Shown: positions 26,668 to 35,969, counted from the first letter of the stretch. The stretch is 64,000 bases of DNA from Salegentibacter tibetensis (GCF_020164485.1 NZ_JAIQZA010000011.1:53319-117318); one strand, 5' to 3'. Translations and numbers: made by a program. The notes: a model not told the origin generated them from the sequence alone.

Positions 26668-27900
26668 CTACTCTTCAAATTCTTCTCTTAAAACCTTCAC
26701 TACTTCGCGAATGGTTTCTTCTTCTAAATCGGTAAGTCTAATAAGGTCTTCCAATTCCTGTTCCAAAACACTTTTTGCTGTGTCCAGTCCAACTCTGGAA
26801 AATTCTTTAATTACCCAATCTTCAATTTCATCAGAGAATTCCTTCAATTCTACATCTTCCTCAACACCTTCTCTGAAAACGTCTATTTCATAACCGGTTA
26901 ACTGCCCGGCAAGCCTAATATTGTGACCTCCACGGCCAATAGCTTTAGAAACTTCTTCCGGCTTCAGCATAACCTCTGCCGTCTTATTTTCTTCATCTAA
27001 TTTAATAGATGTAATTTTTGCAGGACTCAAAGCCCTTGTAATATATAACTGATCGTTAGTGGTGAAATTAATCACATCTATATTTTCATTCCCCAGTTCA
27101 CGTACAATACTATGAATTCTGGAACCCTTCATACCTACACAGGCACCAACGGGATCAATTCTATCATCGTAAGTATCTACAGCTACTTTAGCTTTTTCTC
27201 CTGGTACACGAACCACATTTTGGATGGTAATCAAACCATCAAAAACTTCAGGAATCTCCTGTTCAAACAGTTTTTCAAGGAAAACCGGAGCGGTACGTGA
27301 AAGTATAATCGTAGGCTTATTACCTTTAAGCTCCACACTTTCTATTATTCCTTTTACATTATCTCCTTTTCTGAAAAAGTCTGAAGGAATCTGGCGATCT
27401 TTTGGTAAAACAATCTCGTTGCCTTCGTCGTCTAACAAAATAATAGCTCTGTGCCTAATATGATGAACTTCTGCGGTGTAAATTTCACCTTCAAGCTCTT
27501 TAAAGTGCTTGAAAATATTAGTATTGTCGTGTTCGTGGATTTTTGAAATAAGATTTTGCCTTAAAGCTAAAATCGCACGACGCCCCAAATCTACAAGTTT
27601 TACTTCTTCTGATACATCTTCACCAACTTCAAAATCGGGTTCAATTTTTCTAGCTTCAGTAAGGGAGATTTCCTGATTTGGATCTTCTACCTCACCATCA
27701 GCCACTACAACCCTGTTTCTCCAAATTTCAAGATCTCCTTTGTCTGGGTTTACAATAATATCAAAATTATCGTCTTCACCATACTTTTTCTTTAAAGCAC
27801 TTCTGAACACATCTTCAAGGATGGCCATAAGCGTTACACGATCTATCAATTTGTCATCCTTAAATTCTGAAAATGACTCAATCAAGGCGATATTTTCCAT
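26668..27900 (-). CDS. nusA: Transcription termination/antitermination factor NusA
   Basis: 410 residues: an N-terminal RNA-polymerase-binding domain (about 1-130), an S1 domain (about 135-200), and two KH domains (about 205-350, with ACVGMKGSRI and AIGRGGHNIRLA). The enterobacterial C-terminal acidic repeats are absent and the tail is short and acidic, as in other Bacteroidota. NusA stimulates pausing and hairpin-dependent termination. That matters here because its own operon leader contains a terminator-like hairpin. It lies 12 bp after rimP. Confidence 0.98.
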   Translation of the reverse strand: MENIALIESFSEFKDDKLIDRVTLMAILEDVFRSALKKKYGEDDNFDIIVNPDKGDLEIWRNRVVVADGEVEDPNQEISLTEARKIEPDFEVGEDVSEEVKLVDLGRRAILALRQNLISKIHEHDNTNIFKHFKELEGEIYTAEVHHIRHRAIILLDDEGNEIVLPKDRQIPSDFFRKGDNVKGIIESVELKGNKPTIILSRTAPVFLEKLFEQEIPEVFDGLITIQNVVRVPGEKAKVAVDTYDDRIDPVGACVGMKGSRIHSIVRELGNENIDVINFTTNDQLYITRALSPAKITSIKLDEENKTAEVMLKPEEVSKAIGRGGHNIRLAGQLTGYEIDVFREGVEEDVELKEFSDEIEDWVIKEFSRVGLDTAKSVLEQELEDLIRLTDLEEETIREVVKVLREEFEE

Positions 27901-27912
27901 ATCAATTTGAGG

Positions 27913-28374
27913 TTAAAATGTTATGATAACTTTAGCGTCAGTAATTTCAGAATATGGCAAAACCGCTTCTTTTTCTACGGTATGCTTTCCCTTTCCTACG
28001 GGTTTTGGCTCTCTGGCTTTCCAGTTAAGCTTAATTCCGTCCTGATCTACTTCAGTTAAAGTTGCTTCAATTTTTTCGTTATTGGTAGTCACCTGTAGTT
28101 TTCTACCCAGGTTTTTCCGGTATTGCCGTTCCAGGCGTAAAGGTTCAGAAACTCCTGCCGAGCTAACTTCCAAAGAAAAATCCTCTTCCTCTCTATCCAG
28201 ATTGTGTTCAATTTTACGGCTTACCGCAATACAATCATTGACAGAAACCCCACTATCACCATCTATCACAACAGAAATCTTGTTGTCATTAGTAATATTT
28301 AGGTCTATTAAAAATAGTGAATTATTTTCCTGGAAAGCTTCCTTCAACAAATTTTCTACTTTATCCTGCAACAT
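27913..28374 (-). CDS. rimP: Ribosome maturation factor RimP
   Basis: 153 residues, usual length. The N-terminal alpha/beta domain contains [14 protein letters not shown], and the pattern [11 protein letters not shown] matches the family signature (ExSSPGxxxPL). The C-terminus is an SH3-like barrel. It assists 30S subunit maturation. First gene of the operon; its ATG at 28374 comes 11 bases after a strong hairpin with a T-run. Confidence 0.96.
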   Translation of the reverse strand: MLQDKVENLLKEAFQENNSLFLIDLNITNDNKISVVIDGDSGVSVNDCIAVSRKIEHNLDREEEDFSLEVSSAGVSEPLRLERQYRKNLGRKLQVTTNNEKIEATLTEVDQDGIKLNWKAREPKPVGKGKHTVEKEAVLPYSEITDAKVIITF

Positions 28375-28380
28375 AGCTAT

Positions 28381-28407
28381 AAAAAGAGGGGACTTTATGT
28401 CCCCTCG
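28381..28407 (-). terminator. Terminator-like hairpin in the rimP-nusA-infB leader
   Basis: On the minus strand GAGGGGAC-ATAAA-GTCCCCTC is a perfect 8-bp stem followed directly by TTTTT and then, after six bases, the rimP ATG. It lies between a good -7 box (28433-28440) and the first codon. No upstream minus-strand gene exists for it to terminate, because the next gene (28534) points the other way. Attenuation or a translational block are both possible. Confidence 0.75.
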
Positions 28408-28432
28408 CTGTACTTTTTTAGTTTCAACGCTG

Positions 28433-28440
28433 CAAATATA
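28433..28440 (-). promoter_or_regulatory. -7 box of rimP-nusA-infB
   Basis: Minus-strand TATATTTG is a full match to TAnnTTTG. The implied transcription start is about 28427, giving a leader of about 50 nt that contains the hairpin. Confidence 0.6.
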
Positions 28441-28533
28441 ATAATAATTTCAGAGAAAGAAAACCAGACTTTAAATGAAATTTTATTCTTAACTTTAATA
28501 AAGCAATCATTTTTAATCTTTTAGAGTAAATTG

Positions 28534-29364
28534 ATGAAAAAAATACTTGTTCCCACCGACTTTTCCGATACCGCCGAGCACGCACTAAAAATAGCCGCGC
28601 AACTGGCGAAAAAACATAATAGCGAGATCTATCTTATGCATATGCTAGAACTCCCTATGCAACTTATAGACCCAGTGGGTGGTAGCAACAGTCAGAATTT
28701 ACCGGAATCTATTTTTTTTATGAAACTGGCCCACCAGCGTTTCGCCAAACTTATGGAAAGACCCTTTCTAAAAGATATAAAGGTCCATGAAACCGTAATG
28801 TTTCACCAGGCTTTTGAGGGAATTATGGAAGTAAGTAAGCAATACAACTGTGATATTATAATCATGGGCTCCCACGGTGCCAGCGGATTTAAAGAAATGT
28901 TTATTGGTAGTAATACCGAAAAAGTTGTGCGCTCCTCTACCATTCCTGTGCTTGTAATTAAAAATGAGCACGAAAATTTTGAAGCTGAAAATTTTATTTT
29001 TGCCACAGATGCAGATGCCAGCAACAGGCATACCCTGGAGACCGCTTACAATTTTGCCGAATTAATTGAAGCCAAATTTCACTTACTTTTTATAAATACG
29101 CCCAATAATTTTATTACTAGCACAGAGGTTAGAGAACGCATAGAATATTTTGTTTCAGGCACCGAAATAAAAGATTACGAAATGCATATCTATAACGATG
29201 TGAGTGTAGAAAAAGGGATCTTGAATTTCGCTATGAAAATAGATAAAGCTCTAATTGGTATTAGCACACACGGACGCAAAGGCTTAGCACATTTTTTTAA
29301 CGGTAGTATAAGTGAAGATTTAGTAAACCATGCTCAAATGCCGGTAGTAACTTTTAAGATCTAA
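28534..29364 (+). CDS. Universal stress protein, tandem UspA domains
   Basis: 276 residues from the ATG at 28534; the TTG just before it is not needed. Two UspA domains run from about 1-145 and 148-276. The first keeps the ATP-binding pattern GSHGASGFKEMFIGSNTEKV (G-2x-G-9x-G-S/T type). The second has STHGRKGLAHFFNGSISEDL. Tandem UspA proteins respond to stress or growth arrest in many bacteria; the exact role is not known. The stop overlaps the stop of the converging AsmA-like gene by four bases. Confidence 0.93.
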   Translation: MKKILVPTDFSDTAEHALKIAAQLAKKHNSEIYLMHMLELPMQLIDPVGGSNSQNLPESIFFMKLAHQRFAKLMERPFLKDIKVHETVMFHQAFEGIMEVSKQYNCDIIIMGSHGASGFKEMFIGSNTEKVVRSSTIPVLVIKNEHENFEAENFIFATDADASNRHTLETAYNFAELIEAKFHLLFINTPNNFITSTEVRERIEYFVSGTEIKDYEMHIYNDVSVEKGILNFAMKIDKALIGISTHGRKGLAHFFNGSISEDLVNHAQMPVVTFKI

Positions 29365-30878
29365 AGAAAGGATTTTAAAGCTCCATTTCTAATATTTTTC
29401 CACAAATAATTCCAAAAAGACTTTGTTTGGGTGCGCTCGGTTTCTATGTTTTTCTCTTCTTTTTCTTCTGAAGTAGCATCATTGTTCACAATTAAATTTG
29501 CTATAGCAGAAAGCAACTTATTCTCTTCTTCACCGTCCTCCTTAAGCACCTCAACTTTAAAATCTCTATAGACCAGTTTCATATCACCTTCAGATTTAAT
29601 GTTATTGCCCGTAAAATTAAATTGCATATCCCTAATTCCACCTTCAGCTTTTACATTTAGAGCAGGCTCCATAAATTGATTGATCCCTTCACTGGAGATC
29701 CTATCCATTTGTCCCGAAATTGAAAATACATCAGCTTTATTTGAAATATCAAAATTCCAGTTAACACTAAGCTTAGCCTCTCCCATAAATTGGGTATGTA
29801 CATCAATATCTGTTCGCGGAAAGTCTTCAGGCTCCATCTCCACATTACTAAGATTATAAATACTAGCATTAAGTTTTTTAAAAGTTACCTTTCCGGGACC
29901 TCTTTTTGGCTTTACCAGTTCTTCATATTGTATGGCAAGGTTTTCAACCCGTATAGTATCGAGTTTTAACTTAAAGGGTAACTCTCTAATCATTTTACTG
30001 TACATGGGTTTTTGACGGGTATCGTCTTTCACCTGCTTATCCCGATAAATTTTAATATCCCCATCTGAAATTCTTGTATTATTACTTTCCAGGCTCAGCG
30101 AATCATTTTCAAAACTCCAGTTAAAGGATTTAAGGGTAAATTCCCCCAGGCTTAAGTCAAACCTATCTTTCTCATACGGAATATGTTGCTGAAATTCCTG
30201 TTTCCCATATAATGGTTCAATGTTAATCTTGCTAAAACTAAGGGCGTTCCCATCCATTTCCATTTTCTCAACATACATATCGTGCTGGTCGTTGAGATTA
30301 AAAAACAAACTATCTGAAGTCAACTGAAGCTGCTCATAATAAAACGGAAGTCCGTTTTTCAAGGACTCCTGGTCTATGCTTACATCTTTTAACTTAAGTG
30401 ATGGAAACCTTGCAAAAAGCTGCTCCTTAACCGAATCGTTTTTAGCCATTTTAAAATTTCCGTCAACGATCTCTACCGATTTAATTAATAACTCTATTTC
30501 TTTTGATTTTCCATCCTTGGAACTATCCTGCTCTTTTTCTGTTTCAGTATAGATTGTTATTTCAGGATTTGTAAATTTTAAAGTGGAAATTTCAATTTTA
30601 TTGCTGCTTAGATATTTAAAAATATCAATCCCATCCAGCTTTATTTCTCCAACAGAAATCTGCGCCCCATCTTTGTCGTAAACCGGGCTACTTATGGAAG
30701 CGCTTCTACCTAAGATACTTGCATTTAGCTCTTCATATTCAAATTCATCCCCGCTTAGATTTTCTTCCAGGGCAGTCTCCATCTTATTCTCAATAAACAT
30801 ATTACCGGCAAGTACAGCAACGGCTAATACAATAAGAATAATAACAAAACTGAGAATTATTTTAGATCCCTTTTTCAA
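29361..30878 (-). CDS. AsmA/DUF748-like membrane-anchored protein
   Basis: 505 residues. The start is a TTG at 30878 because a stop lies upstream in frame with no ATG between, and a later start would remove the N-terminal membrane helix (about 7-28). The rest is a long beta-rich periplasmic region of the DUF748/AsmA kind (ISVGEIKLDGIDIFKYL, IEISTLKFTNPEITIY). Such proteins are thought to help lipid or envelope transport between the two membranes. No partner gene lies next to it. Confidence 0.7.
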   Translation of the reverse strand: MKKGSKIILSFVIILIVLAVAVLAGNMFIENKMETALEENLSGDEFEYEELNASILGRSASISSPVYDKDGAQISVGEIKLDGIDIFKYLSSNKIEISTLKFTNPEITIYTETEKEQDSSKDGKSKEIELLIKSVEIVDGNFKMAKNDSVKEQLFARFPSLKLKDVSIDQESLKNGLPFYYEQLQLTSDSLFFNLNDQHDMYVEKMEMDGNALSFSKINIEPLYGKQEFQQHIPYEKDRFDLSLGEFTLKSFNWSFENDSLSLESNNTRISDGDIKIYRDKQVKDDTRQKPMYSKMIRELPFKLKLDTIRVENLAIQYEELVKPKRGPGKVTFKKLNASIYNLSNVEMEPEDFPRTDIDVHTQFMGEAKLSVNWNFDISNKADVFSISGQMDRISSEGINQFMEPALNVKAEGGIRDMQFNFTGNNIKSEGDMKLVYRDFKVEVLKEDGEEENKLLSAIANLIVNNDATSEEKEEKNIETERTQTKSFWNYLWKNIRNGALKSFL

Positions 30879-31031
30879 AATAGCTTTTTTTAATAACGGG
30901 AATTTACAATTTCAAAACACTTAGATTCATTGTTTAAGAGTTTTTAACTTAAAAATTTAACCCCAAAGTTTTGTTTGCGTTAAATTTTAGCAAAAGCCGG
31001 TAAGCACCAAATTTTCAATGGTTTTTGATTG

Positions 31032-31039
31032 TATATTTG
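31032..31039 (+). promoter_or_regulatory. -7 box of the small membrane-protein gene
   Basis: TATATTTG, 20 bp before the ATG at 31060. It lies inside a longer in-frame reading that starts at 31018, which argues for the shorter start. Confidence 0.5.
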
Positions 31040-31059
31040 CCTCAAAACTAACAGAAATT

Positions 31060-31272
31060 ATGATTTTTAAACTTAGCATTAAAATAGTATTCATAGCCGT
31101 AGAAATTTTTCTTGCGGTGTATAGTTTTGTGCTAAGCGACAGTCTACTTGTTAAATTTCTGTTTTTTGCGGTAACCGCAGTAATTATTGCTTTTTCTGTA
31201 ACCAAAATAACCAATAAGTTACTACCTGTTGATAAAGATAATATTTCTTCAGAAGAAGAAAATGAAGATTAA
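31060..31272 (+). CDS. Small two-helix membrane protein
   Basis: 70 residues from the ATG at 31060. Residues about 3-23 and 27-48 are membrane helices; the tail is acidic (SSEEENED). I do not recognise a family. The promoter just upstream and a terminator just downstream (31297-31327) support a real, separately transcribed small gene. Confidence 0.6.
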   Translation: MIFKLSIKIVFIAVEIFLAVYSFVLSDSLLVKFLFFAVTAVIIAFSVTKITNKLLPVDKDNISSEEENED

Positions 31273-31296
31273 GCATTCAAAGTGTTCAAGATTTAT

Positions 31297-31327
31297 AATC
31301 CGGGAGATTTATTCTTCCGGATTTTTT
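31297..31327 (+). terminator. Terminator of the small membrane-protein gene
   Basis: AATCCGG (31297-31303) pairs with CCGGATT (31317-31323), followed by a T-run. Confidence 0.8.
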
Positions 31328-31343
31328 ATATATTAAAATTTCC

Positions 31344-31973
31344 ATGAAAGTAATTTGCATTTCAGACACTCATAATAAACATGAGGAAATACCAATTCCC
31401 GATGGTGATGTTTTAATTCATGCAGGAGATATTACCGAAGGTGGAACCAAAAGAGAGGTAATTGATTTTTTAAAGTGGTTTTCTGCACAGTCACATCAAT
31501 ATAAAATTTTTATAGCCGGAAACCACGATTTCTATTTTGAGAAAAATAGTGAGGAAGATATCAATGAAATTATTCCGGAAAATGTTCATTATTTAAAGGA
31601 TAGCGAAATCATTATTAACGACATCAAATTTTGGGGTTCCCCGGTGACTCCCGGAGATGGCACCTGGGCTTTTAACCAAAAACAGGCACAGGAAATAAAT
31701 AAACATTGGGAGCAGATCCCTGATGACACAAAGGTGCTTATTACCCACACTCCACCCTACAAGATCAAAGATGTTTTAAATAATGGAAGGCACATTGGTT
31801 GCGGTTCTTTAACACAAACCCTCCAAAATCGTGAAATTGGTTATCACATTTTCGGTCACGTTCACGATTCTTATGGAATTACCACAGTTGCTGGCACAAA
31901 ATTTATTAATGCGTCTTGCCTCGATAATCAGTATAGATACCTTCACCAGCCACTAGAATTTCGCCTTAATTAG
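31344..31973 (+). CDS. Metallophosphoesterase (MPPED/UPF0046-like)
   Basis: 209 residues, short and without signal peptide. The calcineurin-like metal site is complete: D8 and H10 (SDTH), D29 (HAGD), N60-H61 (GNHD), then THTP and GHVH. The length and motif order fit the small MPPED1/MPPED2-like group that hydrolyses phosphodiesters such as cyclic nucleotides in vitro. The real substrate is unknown. Confidence 0.88.
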   Translation: MKVICISDTHNKHEEIPIPDGDVLIHAGDITEGGTKREVIDFLKWFSAQSHQYKIFIAGNHDFYFEKNSEEDINEIIPENVHYLKDSEIIINDIKFWGSPVTPGDGTWAFNQKQAQEINKHWEQIPDDTKVLITHTPPYKIKDVLNNGRHIGCGSLTQTLQNREIGYHIFGHVHDSYGITTVAGTKFINASCLDNQYRYLHQPLEFRLN

Positions 31974-32190
31974 ATACTAAAAACTTCTTTTTATCGTTAT
32001 AAAGGATATCCCTTGATATTGTTGTAGTATTTTTCTTTCATCTCTTAGGCTCAAAAGATTAATTAAAACGTAAAAAGATTCTTTAGTCGTTAAATATTTG
32101 CTAATCATAGGTTTATTAAAACTTTTTTAACAAAGAAAAAGAAATCTAAGTGTAATTTAGCCATCACTAACACCTATAATACCAACACCT

Positions 32191-32526
32191 ATGAAATACA
32201 GTACTAACCCAAACGCCACACTTGATGAAGTGAAAAATCTGATCTCATACAGTATTTATCATTTTGATTCAGAAGAGAATTCAAATTACAATCTTATGCA
32301 TCGTGCTATTATCAAAAAATATTTTGATGCGAAAAATGTAAGAATTAACTACAATGATCAAACGGTTGACTTAAAAATACCCGTTGGAAAACGTAAATAC
32401 ACAGGAATCACTTTTGAATGTCAGGATTTAGAAAGATTTTTAAAATCCTGTTTAAGAAAAGATGAGAAAAGCATGGATTTCTACCAGGAAATCCTAAATC
32501 ATTACAACATTTACCACGCCGCTTAA
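32191..32526 (+). CDS. Hypothetical protein, 111 residues
   Basis: I do not recognise a family. It is soluble and mixed alpha/beta, without signal peptide. It begins MKYSTNPNATLDEVKNL and ends with a helical region (LERFLKSCLRKDEKSM). It is preceded by 217 bp of AT-rich DNA, in which TAATTTAG near 32152-32159 could be a weak -7 box, and followed by a strong terminator, so it is a real single gene. Confidence 0.6.
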   Translation: MKYSTNPNATLDEVKNLISYSIYHFDSEENSNYNLMHRAIIKKYFDAKNVRINYNDQTVDLKIPVGKRKYTGITFECQDLERFLKSCLRKDEKSMDFYQEILNHYNIYHAA

Positions 32527-32550
32527 TCTTTTAAGTAGCTAAAATTTATA

Positions 32551-32579
32551 GCCATACGCCCTACCGTATGGCTTTTTTA
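32551..32579 (+). terminator. Terminator after the 111-residue protein gene
   Basis: GCCATACG (32551-32558) pairs with CGTATGGC (32565-32572) followed by six T. Confidence 0.9.
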
Positions 32580-32694
32580 TTATTCGATATTTAGTCAAAT
32601 ATCCATACTACTGTTTCAACTTAAATTGATTAATTTTGAAACTTTCAAGCTTAAAATTAAAAATTTAAAAAGTTTGTTTTCTTAACCTGTACTT

Positions 32695-32946
32695 ATGAGT
32701 AAAAAACAGCAACCCACAGATCATAAAAAATACTTCATTTTTGAAAAGAAGAATTACCAATTTATGTTTATTGGGCTGGCGGTAATAGCATTAGGGTTTA
32801 TACTTATGGCCGGGGGTGGCAGTGACGATCCAAACACTTTTAATCCAGACATCTATAATTTTCAGCGCATCCGTCTGGCTCCAACCTTGGTACTTCTTGG
32901 TTTTGCTATAGAAGTTTATGCTATTTTATTAAACCCCAAAAAGTAA
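32695..32946 (+). CDS. DUF3098 small membrane protein
   Basis: 83 residues with two membrane helices (about 22-41 and 60-78) separated by a short loop GGGSDDPNTFNPDIYNFQRI, which is the DUF3098 signature. In Flavobacteriaceae it sits between cell-division and wall genes (ftsX, uppP), which suggests an envelope role. It lies 6 bp before uppP. Confidence 0.85.
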   Translation: MSKKQQPTDHKKYFIFEKKNYQFMFIGLAVIALGFILMAGGGSDDPNTFNPDIYNFQRIRLAPTLVLLGFAIEVYAILLNPKK

Positions 32947-32952
32947 ACTACA

Positions 32953-33747
32953 TTGAACGAATTAGATGCTGCCATTCTGGGAATAATCCAGGGGCTTACC
33001 GAATTTTTACCCGTTTCTTCCAGTGGTCACCTTGAACTCGGTAAAGCAATTTTAGGGGATAATAGTATCCCGAGTGAATCCTTACTTTTCACTGTTATCC
33101 TTCACGCCGCAACCGCATTAAGTACCATCGTGGTTTTTAGAAAAGATGTAGTTGAAATCTTTAAAGGTCTTTTCCAATTTAAATGGAACGATGAATTTAA
33201 GTTTTCACTGAAAATTGTTATTTCAATGATTCCTGCGGCAGTTATCGGGGTTTTCTTTGAAGAAGAATTAGAAAGCCTGTTTGGCGGAAATATAATATTT
33301 GTCGGATTTATGCTTATTATCACCGCCCTATTATTATGGCTGGCAGATAAAGCAAAGAACACCTTTAAACCGGTAAGTTATAGCAATGCTTTTGTGATTG
33401 GAGTTTCGCAGGCTATCGCAATTTTACCGGGAATTTCCCGAAGTGGCGCCACAATTTCTACCTCCGTATTATTAGGAAATGATAAAACAAAAGCCGCAAG
33501 ATTTTCTTTTTTAATGGTAGTTCCTTTAATTCTGGGCAAGATTGCCAAAGATCTTATAGACGGTAATTTAATGGAAAGCACCACTTCTTTTTCGGTTCTG
33601 GCCATTGGCTTTATCGCTTCTTTTATAGCAGGACTCGCTGCCTGTACCTGGATGATTAGTATTGTAAAGAAAAGCAAACTCTCCTATTTTGCTATTTACT
33701 GCTTTATTGCAGGGATTGTTTCTATAGGCGTCGCTTATTATAATTAA
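32953..33747 (+). CDS. uppP: Undecaprenyl-diphosphate phosphatase UppP (BacA)
   Basis: 264 residues with about eight membrane helices. The start is a TTG at 32953; no ATG exists before the conserved first motif GLTEFLPVSSSGHL, so TTG is the only start that keeps it. The second motif GISRSGATISTSVL is intact. It recycles undecaprenyl phosphate for peptidoglycan and glycan export, and confers bacitracin tolerance when abundant. It sits between the DUF3098 gene and truB, a gene order common in the family. Confidence 0.97.
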   Translation: MNELDAAILGIIQGLTEFLPVSSSGHLELGKAILGDNSIPSESLLFTVILHAATALSTIVVFRKDVVEIFKGLFQFKWNDEFKFSLKIVISMIPAAVIGVFFEEELESLFGGNIIFVGFMLIITALLLWLADKAKNTFKPVSYSNAFVIGVSQAIAILPGISRSGATISTSVLLGNDKTKAARFSFLMVVPLILGKIAKDLIDGNLMESTTSFSVLAIGFIASFIAGLAACTWMISIVKKSKLSYFAIYCFIAGIVSIGVAYYN

Positions 33748-33800
33748 AAATAAAATTTCCTCGAGAATTTCAAATCTCAGGAGAAATCAAATAACTTTTT

Positions 33801-34514
33801 ATGACCGCAGAAATTGAAAAATTCACTCCTGAAGATTTTAAAAACGGCCAAATTCTGGTTTTTGACAAACCTTTGGAATGGACCTCTTTTCAGCTGGTTA
33901 ATAAGGTGCGTTGGCTAATTAGGAAAAGCTGCGGAATAAAAAAAATAAAAGTAGGCCACGCCGGCACACTAGATCCTTTAGCAACCGGGGTTTTGGTAAT
34001 CTGCACAGGAAAATTCACAAAAAAAATCCCTGAACTTCAAGGAACCGAAAAAGAATATTCCGGGACTTTCACCCTTGGTGCCACAACACCTTCTTACGAT
34101 ATGGAAACCGAAGTGGATAGAACTTTTGAAACAAGCCATATTGCAGAAGAAGATTTAGTGGGAGCAGCTCTTCAGCTTACCGGAGAAATAGCACAGACAC
34201 CTCCGGTCTTTTCCGCATTAAAAAAAGAGGGGAAACGCCTCTATGAATATGCCAGGAAAGGAGAAGAAGTAAAGTTAGAAAGCAGACCGGTTACTGTTCA
34301 CGAATTTGAAGTGGATGCACCCAGGTTTCCCGAAGTAGATTTCAGAATAGTTTGCAGCAAAGGCACCTATATAAGAAGTATGGCCAATGATTTTGGAATC
34401 GCACTTGGCTCTGGCGCATATCTTTCTTCTTTAAGACGTACGCGAGTGGGCGAATTCGCTATAGATGACGCTTTAGACCTTTCATCTTTTGAAAAATTAC
34501 TACCTTCAGCATAA
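33801..34514 (+). CDS. truB: tRNA pseudouridine(55) synthase TruB
   Basis: 237 residues, somewhat short because the C-terminal PUA domain is reduced or missing, as in many Bacteroidota. The catalytic motif GHAGTLDPLATGVL holds the nucleophilic Asp. The later motifs GTYIRSMANDFG and RRTRVGEF are present. It modifies U55 in the T-loop of tRNAs. Confidence 0.97.
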   Translation: MTAEIEKFTPEDFKNGQILVFDKPLEWTSFQLVNKVRWLIRKSCGIKKIKVGHAGTLDPLATGVLVICTGKFTKKIPELQGTEKEYSGTFTLGATTPSYDMETEVDRTFETSHIAEEDLVGAALQLTGEIAQTPPVFSALKKEGKRLYEYARKGEEVKLESRPVTVHEFEVDAPRFPEVDFRIVCSKGTYIRSMANDFGIALGSGAYLSSLRRTRVGEFAIDDALDLSSFEKLLPSA

Positions 34515-34541
34515 AATAAAACGCTTCAGGTTTTGTTTTAT
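34511..34541 (+). promoter_or_regulatory. AT-rich hairpin between truB and the TonB-like gene
   Basis: Twelve bases at 34511-34522 pair with 34530-34541 with a single U-G wobble, loop of seven. The stem overlaps the truB stop and ends three bases before the next ATG, so it could be a weak terminator or a structure over the start site. Confidence 0.5.
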
Positions 34542-34544
34542 AGC

Positions 34545-35258
34545 ATGGATTTTTTCGAAAAACATAAAGCCCTCATTATAACCGTACTCTTTTGTTCGGT
34601 GTTAATTCTTGGACTTTATAATTTCAACTTATCGCAGAAACAAAAAATTCAGCGGGAAATGCTGGTAGAGTTAGAAGAATATACCGCAGCAGAGGAAACC
34701 GAAGAAGAAATACCTGAGGAAGAACCAGAACTCCAAACCACACAAAATTCTCCCGAAACCCACAGGGCGTTTAATGAAAATCAGGAAGCCCGGGAAGATA
34801 ATTTTAATCGGGAGCTAGATGAAATTTTAGAGCAAAACAGCGCCCGGCAAGAAGAAAGTTCGGAAAGTGAAACTGAAGGTTCTACGCAAGGTACTTTTGC
34901 TACCGGGAACAAATCAGAAACCAAAGAAAGATCTGATGGAGACGATTCTTCAAAAGATATTTCCACTCAATCTGGAAGTTTAAGAAATAGCTCTATTTCA
35001 TTCTCGCTTCGCGGAAGAAATGCCATCTTTATTCCAAATCCTATCTACACTTGCGATATGCCCGGGAAAATCGTGGTAAATATTACGGTAAATGCTGAAG
35101 GACGGGTAATTGAAAACTCAATTAACAAAGCGAGCTCCAACTCAGATAACGAATGCTTAACAGAAAATGCACTGAAATATGCCGCAAATGCTGTATTTTC
35201 ATCTCTGGCCGGAAAAAGCGAACAACCCGGGACGATTACCTACTATTTTAAACCTTAA
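34545..35258 (+). CDS. TonB-like energy-transducer protein
   Basis: 237 residues from the ATG at 34545. There is one N-terminal membrane helix (about 9-27), then a long acidic Glu-rich and Ser-rich linker (about 40-150), then a TonB C-terminal-like fold (KIVVNITVNAEGRVIENSINKA and the final beta strands). Unlike classic TonB the linker is Glu-rich and not Pro/Lys-rich. It may transmit energy to outer-membrane receptors or be a structural relative. No ExbB/ExbD genes are adjacent. Confidence 0.75.
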   Translation: MDFFEKHKALIITVLFCSVLILGLYNFNLSQKQKIQREMLVELEEYTAAEETEEEIPEEEPELQTTQNSPETHRAFNENQEAREDNFNRELDEILEQNSARQEESSESETEGSTQGTFATGNKSETKERSDGDDSSKDISTQSGSLRNSSISFSLRGRNAIFIPNPIYTCDMPGKIVVNITVNAEGRVIENSINKASSNSDNECLTENALKYAANAVFSSLAGKSEQPGTITYYFKP

Positions 35259-35312
35259 ACCGGCATGATGCTGGCCGAAAAAAAATTAGCAACATACAGG
35301 GAGATGATAATA

Positions 35313-35355
35313 AGCCTGTGAAAAATTCCCAGGTTGGGATTAAAATTATAAACTG
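35313..35355 (+). repeat. 43-nt leader repeat, copy 1 (before tag)
   Basis: Shares 33 of 43 positions with 35970-36012, ungapped. It ends exactly at the tag ATG. Conserved blocks are AGCCTGTG, AAATTCCCA and ATTAAAATTAT. A hairpin TCCCA-GGT-TGGGA forms in the variable middle. Confidence 0.75.
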
Positions 35356-35967
35356 ATGAAAAGACTAAACCGTTGTGGCTGGTGTGAAGGCGACGAGCTC
35401 TATGAAGCTTATCACGATAATGAATGGGGCGTTCCTGTATATGACGACGATACCATTTTTGAATTCCTTATTCTCGAAACATTTCAGGCAGGTTTAAGCT
35501 GGATTACTGTTTTAAGGAAAAGGGAAAATTTTAGAAAAGCATTTGATGATTTTGACTATAAAAAGATCGCGAATTATTCCGAAGAAAAAATTCAGGAACT
35601 ACTGGAAAACGCCGGTATTATTCGGAATAAATTAAAGGTTCGCGCCACCGTAACAAACGCTCAAAACTTTATAAAGATTCAGGAAGAATACGGAAGTTTT
35701 AGCGAATATATCTGGAGTTTTGTGGATGGAAGCCCCGTACAAAATGAAGTGGAGAATTATAAAGAAGCACCCGCGACTACTAATGTAAGCGACAAATTAA
35801 GCAAAGATTTAAAGAAAAAAGGCTTTAAATTTGTAGGCTCAACAGTAATGTATGCTCATATGCAGGCCACAGGTATGGTAAATGATCATGAGATATCCTG
35901 TTTTAGACATAAGGAAATTGAAAAACTGGAAAAAAAAACCGGGACTGTAGCGAGAATAACAAATTAA
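35356..35967 (+). CDS. tag: DNA-3-methyladenine glycosylase I (Tag)
   Basis: 203 residues. The Zn-snap ligands of the E. coli enzyme are kept: C7 and H20 at the N-terminus, and a His-x3-Cys pair near the end (HEISC). E41 in LETFQAGLSW is equivalent to the base-recognition Glu38. It excises 3-methyladenine from alkylated DNA. It is preceded by the leader repeat. Confidence 0.96.
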   Translation: MKRLNRCGWCEGDELYEAYHDNEWGVPVYDDDTIFEFLILETFQAGLSWITVLRKRENFRKAFDDFDYKKIANYSEEKIQELLENAGIIRNKLKVRATVTNAQNFIKIQEEYGSFSEYIWSFVDGSPVQNEVENYKEAPATTNVSDKLSKDLKKKGFKFVGSTVMYAHMQATGMVNDHEISCFRHKEIEKLEKKTGTVARITN

Positions 35968-35969
35968 CA

